Assembly (NCBI GenBank): GCA_016790965.1
Contig: JAEUNZ010000008.1
Span: 31,919 to 95,918, forward strand
Direction of reading: 5' to 3'
From: SSSZ01 sp016790965
GTDB taxonomy: Bacteria > Pseudomonadota > Gammaproteobacteria > Burkholderiales > Rhodocyclaceae
DNA length: 64,000 nt
Below, piece by piece: positions 60,282-64,000 of this stretch; the stretch's first letter is position 1, and each line of letters opens with the position of its first letter. Under the pieces are notes generated by a model, which did no database searches, was not told the origin of the DNA, and saw only the letters and a list, made by a program, of their open reading frames with translations. Position numbers and translations under genes: made by a program.

Positions 60282-61385
60282 ATGGGCGTCCATCTGAATT
60301 ACCGCTTCGAACCCGGTACTGCGGCCATCCCCGGGGAGGAAGGCCTGCAACTCGAAAACCCGCTATTCCGCATCCTCGCCGCCGTGCGTGAAGGGGGGTC
60401 GATCAGCGGTGCCGCCAAGACCCTCGGCCTTTCCTATCGCTACGTGTGGGGCTTCCTCAAGGAGCAGGAAGCCGCCTTGGGCCGCCCCTTGCTGGCCGGC
60501 CGGGCGGGGCAGTCGGCGCGCCTATCCGAATTCGGTGAGCGACTGGTTTGGGCCGAGCGTCGCGCCCATGCCCGGCTGATGCCCCGGGCCGAGGAACTCG
60601 CCGCCCAGCTGGACAACGAACTTCTGCTGGCCGTCCGGCCGGAACTGCGGCCTCTTCTGGTGAGCACCAGCCACGACCTGCTTTTCTCGGCCCTGCGGGA
60701 CCGGGTGCGGCAGCGGGCGGAGGTATTGCTGGAATTCGAATACCTGGGCAGCGCCAAGGCCCTGGATCGCCTCAACCGCGGAGAATGCGCCCTGGCGGGA
60801 GTGCATATGCCCCTGAACGATCTGCATCTCTGCCAGCGGGGGTCGGTCGTCCATTCGCGCATCGGCCGTCGCCTCAAGCTGGGCGACCACAAACTCATCC
60901 GCTTCGCCACCCGCAGCCAGGGCTTCATGGTGTCGCGGGGCAACCCCCTGGGCATCCGCTCGGTGGTGGACCTGCGCCGTCCCGGGGTGCGTTTCGTCAA
61001 TCGCCAGGCCGGGTCGGGAACCCGGGTGCTCTTCGACGAATTTCTCGTGCAACACGGGGTGCCGGGCATGGCCATCGAGGGCTACGGCGACGTCGAAACC
61101 ACCCATCTGGCCGTGGCCGCCTGCGTGGCGGCAGGGGTCGCCAACTGCGGCTTCGGCCTCGAGGCGGCGGCGGCCCGATTCGGCCTGGATTTCGTTCCCA
61201 TGGTGGACGAGCAGTTCTTTCTCGTGTGCCACAAACCGGTGCTGGACAGCGCGCCGCTGCAGGCAATCCTGGAAGTGCTGCGCTCGGCCGAATTCCGTTC
61301 CCTGGCTTCTGCGGTCCCCGGCTATGCGGCCGACGAGGCCGGCCAGATCATATCCCTGCGGCGGACCCTGCCCTGGTATAAGTGA
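60282..61385 (+). CDS. ModE-like regulator with periplasmic-binding-protein-type sensor
   Basis: 367 residues. The N-terminal ModE/LysR-type winged helix (about 28-95: LFRILAAVREGGSISGAAKTLGLSYRYVWGFLKEQE) is fused to a substrate-binding fold of the type found in molybdate/tungstate systems (QAGSGTRVLFDEFL ... AVAACVAAGVANCGFGLEA). This one-component layout senses oxyanions or related cofactors. It lies 0.6 kb from, and convergent with, the tupA-like operon, which it likely controls. Confidence 0.85.
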   Translation: MGVHLNYRFEPGTAAIPGEEGLQLENPLFRILAAVREGGSISGAAKTLGLSYRYVWGFLKEQEAALGRPLLAGRAGQSARLSEFGERLVWAERRAHARLMPRAEELAAQLDNELLLAVRPELRPLLVSTSHDLLFSALRDRVRQRAEVLLEFEYLGSAKALDRLNRGECALAGVHMPLNDLHLCQRGSVVHSRIGRRLKLGDHKLIRFATRSQGFMVSRGNPLGIRSVVDLRRPGVRFVNRQAGSGTRVLFDEFLVQHGVPGMAIEGYGDVETTHLAVAACVAAGVANCGFGLEAAAARFGLDFVPMVDEQFFLVCHKPVLDSAPLQAILEVLRSAEFRSLASAVPGYAADEAGQIISLRRTLPWYK

Positions 61386-61401
61386 GGGCGGTGCTTTCCG
61401 C

Positions 61402-61550
61402 CTGAGAGCTTGTGAATAAATCTACTGCGCGATCCGATTGCTTCGTTGGGCGGTGTTCGCTCCTCGCCTATCCACTTGATATGTCTCGTCGCTGCGCTCC
61501 GTCCGCCTCGCACTCGGACCGCTCGCTACGATTTCTTCACAAGCTCTGAG
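61402..61550. repeat. Inverted-repeat element, possible family B relative (149 bp)
   Basis: Ends CTGAGAGCTTGTGAATAAAT and, reversed, CTCAGAGCTTGTGAAGAAAT; interior CGTAGCGAGCGG. The GAGCTTGTGAA ends resemble those of family B (GAGCCTGTGAA), but the interior is unrelated. It fills the gap between the ModE-like gene and the next gene, 2 bp from the latter's stop codon. Confidence 0.65.
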
Positions 61551-61552
61551 GT

Positions 61553-61921
61553 TCAGGAACCGTCGCTCGGCCGGACCAGGCGGATATTCGGCGTCGCTTT
61601 CGGGAGGGGCGCTTCGGCGGCCAGGCGCTGGGCGAGATCCTGACTCAGCATGTCGATGCGGTGGAGATGGATCGAATCCCGCAGCACAGTGGCCACCAGA
61701 TCGCCGACCGAGAGGTCGACGCCGCAGTCGAGGAAGGTCGTGGCGTGGAGGAGCGCGATGTGGGCCCAGGCTTCCGGGCTCAGCTTGGCAATGAATTCAT
61801 CCCGGAATGAGTGCCGCGCGCTGGCCAGGCATTCGTCCATCAGACGCGATGGGTCGCCGACCTGGGGAAGCAGGAGGGCGAGCCTGATGCAGGCGCGTTG
61901 GCGCAATTCGTCCAGATCCAT
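61553..61921 (-). CDS. Hypothetical protein of the tupA-like operon
   Basis: 122 residues from ATG 61921 (MDLDELRQRACIRLALLLPQ). Helical, soluble, no signal peptide, no recognised domain. It follows the second binding-protein gene by 66 bp on the same strand. The usual permease and ATPase genes of such a transporter are absent here, so this protein may be a local accessory. Confidence 0.6.
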   Translation of the reverse strand: MDLDELRQRACIRLALLLPQVGDPSRLMDECLASARHSFRDEFIAKLSPEAWAHIALLHATTFLDCGVDLSVGDLVATVLRDSIHLHRIDMLSQDLAQRLAAEAPLPKATPNIRLVRPSDGS

Positions 61922-61987
61922 GTGCTTGCTCCCGGGGCGGCGACGGCAGGCCGATGGCGCCATGGTAGCGGCGCGCCGGGCGGGAGA

Positions 61988-62848
61988 TCAATCGAATTGG
62001 CGGGCGTAGGCCGCGTCGTTGTATAGGCCTTCGCCGAAGCGCTCGCGACCGTATTCGGCAATGATGCGCTGGCCTTCCGGCGAGGCGACGAAATCGATGA
62101 AACGTTCCGCAGTATCGCGCCCCGCCGTGGCGCCCGGTGGTGCGACGATGGCGTGGTAGGTATTGACCAGAACCCGGTCGCCGCGGAAAAGGATGGTCAG
62201 GTCCGGAGCCACGCCCTTCTCCATGATCCAGGTGCTCGAATCGCTCATGAAGTAGGCCCTCTCGGCGTTGGCGCGCTTGAGGCTGGCGGTCATGAAGTCC
62301 TTGGTGACGATGTACCAGGGGCCCTGGGGTTCGACCCCGGCGGCCTTCCAGATCTGCATTTCCTTCTGGTGGGTGCCCGAATTGTCCCCCCGGGAAACGA
62401 AGGGGCCTCCGGCGGCGGCAACCTTGCGGTAAGCCTCCGCCGCACTGCGGGCAGCACCTATCCCGGCCGGATCGGCGGCGGGACCGACCAGACAGAACTC
62501 GTTCGAGCCGATCAGGGTCTTCTTCGCAGCCCAGCCGTCGGCGATGGCCTTGTCCACCTGGGCCGGGGCATGGACCATGACCATGTCCACCTTCCTGTCG
62601 CGCAGCAGGTTGAGTGACTGGCCGCTGCCGGCCTTGATCCATACCATGCGGGCGTCGGCCTGGCGGGCGAAGGCCTCGGCCAGGGTCTTCAGCAGGTCCA
62701 GTTCCCCCGGGCTGCCGGTGGCCAGGGAAAAACCGTGCTGGCCCGATCCGTAGACCGTCCCGCCTTCGTCGGCGGCCAGGGCGGGGATTCCCGGCATCAG
62801 CGCCGTAGCGGCGAGGAGCGCGAGCAGGAAACGCTTCATCGCCCGCAT
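61988..62848 (-). CDS. TupA-like substrate-binding protein, divergent paralogue
   Basis: 286 residues. Signal peptide MRAMKRFLLALLAATALMPGIPALA. The PBPb/TupA fold is shown by DMVMVHAPAQVDKAIADGWA, FVSRGDNSGTHQKEMQIWKAAG and FIDFVASPEGQRIIAEYGRERFG. The diagnostic TTST anion loop is replaced by ATGSPGELD, so ligand specificity has probably changed. Start chosen from the TGATG overlap with the preceding gene. Confidence 0.85.
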   Translation of the reverse strand: MRAMKRFLLALLAATALMPGIPALAADEGGTVYGSGQHGFSLATGSPGELDLLKTLAEAFARQADARMVWIKAGSGQSLNLLRDRKVDMVMVHAPAQVDKAIADGWAAKKTLIGSNEFCLVGPAADPAGIGAARSAAEAYRKVAAAGGPFVSRGDNSGTHQKEMQIWKAAGVEPQGPWYIVTKDFMTASLKRANAERAYFMSDSSTWIMEKGVAPDLTILFRGDRVLVNTYHAIVAPPGATAGRDTAERFIDFVASPEGQRIIAEYGRERFGEGLYNDAAYARQFD

Positions 62849-63672
62849 CACTTCCTGGCGTTGGGGAAGAAGAGCTGCTGGCCGTCGATCCTGTAGTCGG
62901 CGATGGTCTTCTGGCCCTCGGCGGAGACGACCCAATCGACGAACTGCTGAGCCAGGTTCGCCTTGACGTGGGGGTGCTTGGCCGGATTGACCAGAATCAC
63001 GCCATATTGATTGAAAAGCCGCTGGTCGCCTTCGACGACGATGGTCAATTCCTGGCGATTCTTGAACGACAGCCAGGTGCCGCGGTCGGCCAGAAGGTAG
63101 GCGTTCATCGAAGCCGCGGTATTGAGGGCGGGGCCCATGCCGGAGCCGGTTTCCTTGTACCAGGGGCCCTTGGCCGCCTCGAGGTCGATGGCGGCGGCCT
63201 TCCACAAGCGCAATTCGGCGGCGTGGGTGCCGCTCTTGTCGCCCCGGGAGACGAAGGGCGCTTTGGCCGCCTCGACCTTCTTCAGGGCCTCGACGATGTC
63301 CTTGCCGCCGCTGACCTTGGCCGGATCGGCCTTGGGGCCCACCAGGACGAAGTCGTTGTACATGACTTCCTTGCGCTCGACGCCCCAGCCTTCGGCGATG
63401 AATTTCTCCTCGGCGGCCTTGTCGTGGACGAACACCACGTCGGCGTCGCCGCGCCGCGCCTGATCCAGCGCCTGACCGGTGCCCAGGGCCACCACGCGGA
63501 CCTTGATCCCCGTCTTCTGCTCGAAGACCGGCAGCAGATGCTTGAAGAGGCCCGACTGCTCGGTGGATGTGGTGGACGACACGACGATGAATTTTTCCTC
63601 GGCCACCGCCGGCAGCGAAGCCAGGGAAAGGGCGGCAAGGGCGGAACATAACAGACGGCGCAGGGCGTTCAA
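62848..63672 (-). CDS. tupA: TupA-like tungstate/molybdate-binding protein
   Basis: 274 residues. Signal peptide ending SLPAVA, then VVSSTTSTEQSGLFKHLLP (TTST anion-binding loop, 34-37), FVHDKAAEEKFIAEGWG, FVSRGDKSGTHAAELRLWKAA and DWVVSAEGQKTIADYRIDG. These motifs fit TupA, the periplasmic receptor of a TupABC transporter. No tupB or tupC in the window; they may be elsewhere. First gene of the operon. Confidence 0.88.
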   Translation of the reverse strand: MNALRRLLCSALAALSLASLPAVAEEKFIVVSSTTSTEQSGLFKHLLPVFEQKTGIKVRVVALGTGQALDQARRGDADVVFVHDKAAEEKFIAEGWGVERKEVMYNDFVLVGPKADPAKVSGGKDIVEALKKVEAAKAPFVSRGDKSGTHAAELRLWKAAAIDLEAAKGPWYKETGSGMGPALNTAASMNAYLLADRGTWLSFKNRQELTIVVEGDQRLFNQYGVILVNPAKHPHVKANLAQQFVDWVVSAEGQKTIADYRIDGQQLFFPNARK

Positions 63673-64000
63673 GGCAATCTCCGGAAGGTTGGACGGTCCG
63701 CGCCGGCAAGGGGCGCAGCGGCCAAAAGTATGACTTGGCGGAGAGACCGGCAGGGAGGAAGGAGGCGTTGACCTATGCGGGACAGTGCATAGGTGGAGAA
63801 TCGACCAATCGGCGCAGTATTCTCAAGACGGCCGCTGCTAGGGCATTGGCCGTGCCTGAATCCGGAACGCCGATCACCGCTTCAGAATTGGCGGCAGAAA
63901 AATGATGGAAAAGTTGCTGCGCTCAGGTTTGCGTCGCTCGTACGGGCTATCCAGGTGGACAGGGGCGCGAGTCAAGATTCCGTGGGGCCGTAGGTCGGCC
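63673..64000. other. Upstream region of tupA to window end
   Basis: Holds the inverted repeat at 63771-63794. The rest, to the right edge, shows no supported gene, RNA or terminator; a gene may begin beyond 64000. Confidence 0.5.
63771..63794 (-). promoter_or_regulatory. Inverted repeat upstream of tupA, candidate operator
   Basis: ACCTATGC-GGGACAGT-GCATAGGT: perfect 8-bp arms, 8-bp spacer, 99 bp before the tupA start. The symmetric layout suits a dimeric regulator such as the nearby ModE-like protein, but it is not the E. coli ModE box. Confidence 0.5.

Overview
The window looks like a chromosomal segment of a high-GC, denitrification-capable betaproteobacterium, most likely Rhodocyclales (Azonexaceae/Zoogloeaceae type). 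The grounds are the family make-up (cNOR cluster, creBCD, split pan and pur genes, NYN-LOTUS protein, c4-type cytochrome), ATGA-coupled operons and uniformly high GC. Several lower-GC inserts interrupt it. The genus call is inference from gene content only. I saw no rRNA, tRNA, CRISPR array or complete insertion sequence.

Layout. 1-4.9 kb: nitric oxide reductase genes norCB and an accessory operon norE-norF-norQ-orf. Both promoters carry FNR/NNR-like boxes in class II geometry. 5-12.2 kb: tripartite RND efflux operon (adaptor, pump, outer-membrane factor) divergent from an AcrR-type repressor, with an almost exact AcrR-type operator between them. 12.2-15.4 kb: lower-GC two-gene cassette, a Zn-ribbon DUF1156-type DNA methyltransferase overlapping a PD-(D/E)XK nuclease, i.e. 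a likely restriction-modification or defence pair. 15.5-23.6 kb: NYN-LOTUS protein, panBCD, soluble CZB chemoreceptor, DUF486 protein, folK-pcnB and a HAD phosphatase. 23.8-25.7 kb: a FitAB/VapBC-type toxin-antitoxin pair and a low-GC secreted orphan. 25.8-31 kb: hda, a heat-shock operon with two Hsp20 proteins behind a sigma-32-like promoter, an M15 peptidase, a hydratase-like exported protein and an RlmN-family enzyme. 31-36.5 kb: membrane-anchored GH3 hydrolase and creD, a YidB-like protein, then creCB, with a cre-tag-like array upstream of creD. 36.7-49.6 kb: purM, a response regulator with an unrecognised output region, miaA, a DUF2478 protein, a HEPN-type orphan, mutL, dedA, a lipoprotein, purN, and a coupled DUF3108-rsmB-mscS operon. 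49.6-58 kb: small ORFs, a two-component system, desaturase-dsbB, rpmG-rpmB, radC, and coaBC-dut-cytochrome c4. 58.2-63.7 kb: an aldehyde dehydrogenase behind a near-perfect sigma-54 promoter plus a DUF779 gene, a ModE-like regulator, and two tandem TupA-like tungstate/molybdate-binding proteins.

A recurrent theme is short inverted-repeat elements placed exactly at gene borders. Family A (about 235 bp, about 19-bp terminal repeats) has three copies. Family B (ends like GAGCCTGTGAA) has two clear copies and a possible third relative. Family C (ends CTAGTAG) has two. Several touch or supply the stop codon of the adjoining gene. The best candidates for undescribed biology are the methyltransferase-nuclease pair, the HEPN orphan and these border-inserting elements.
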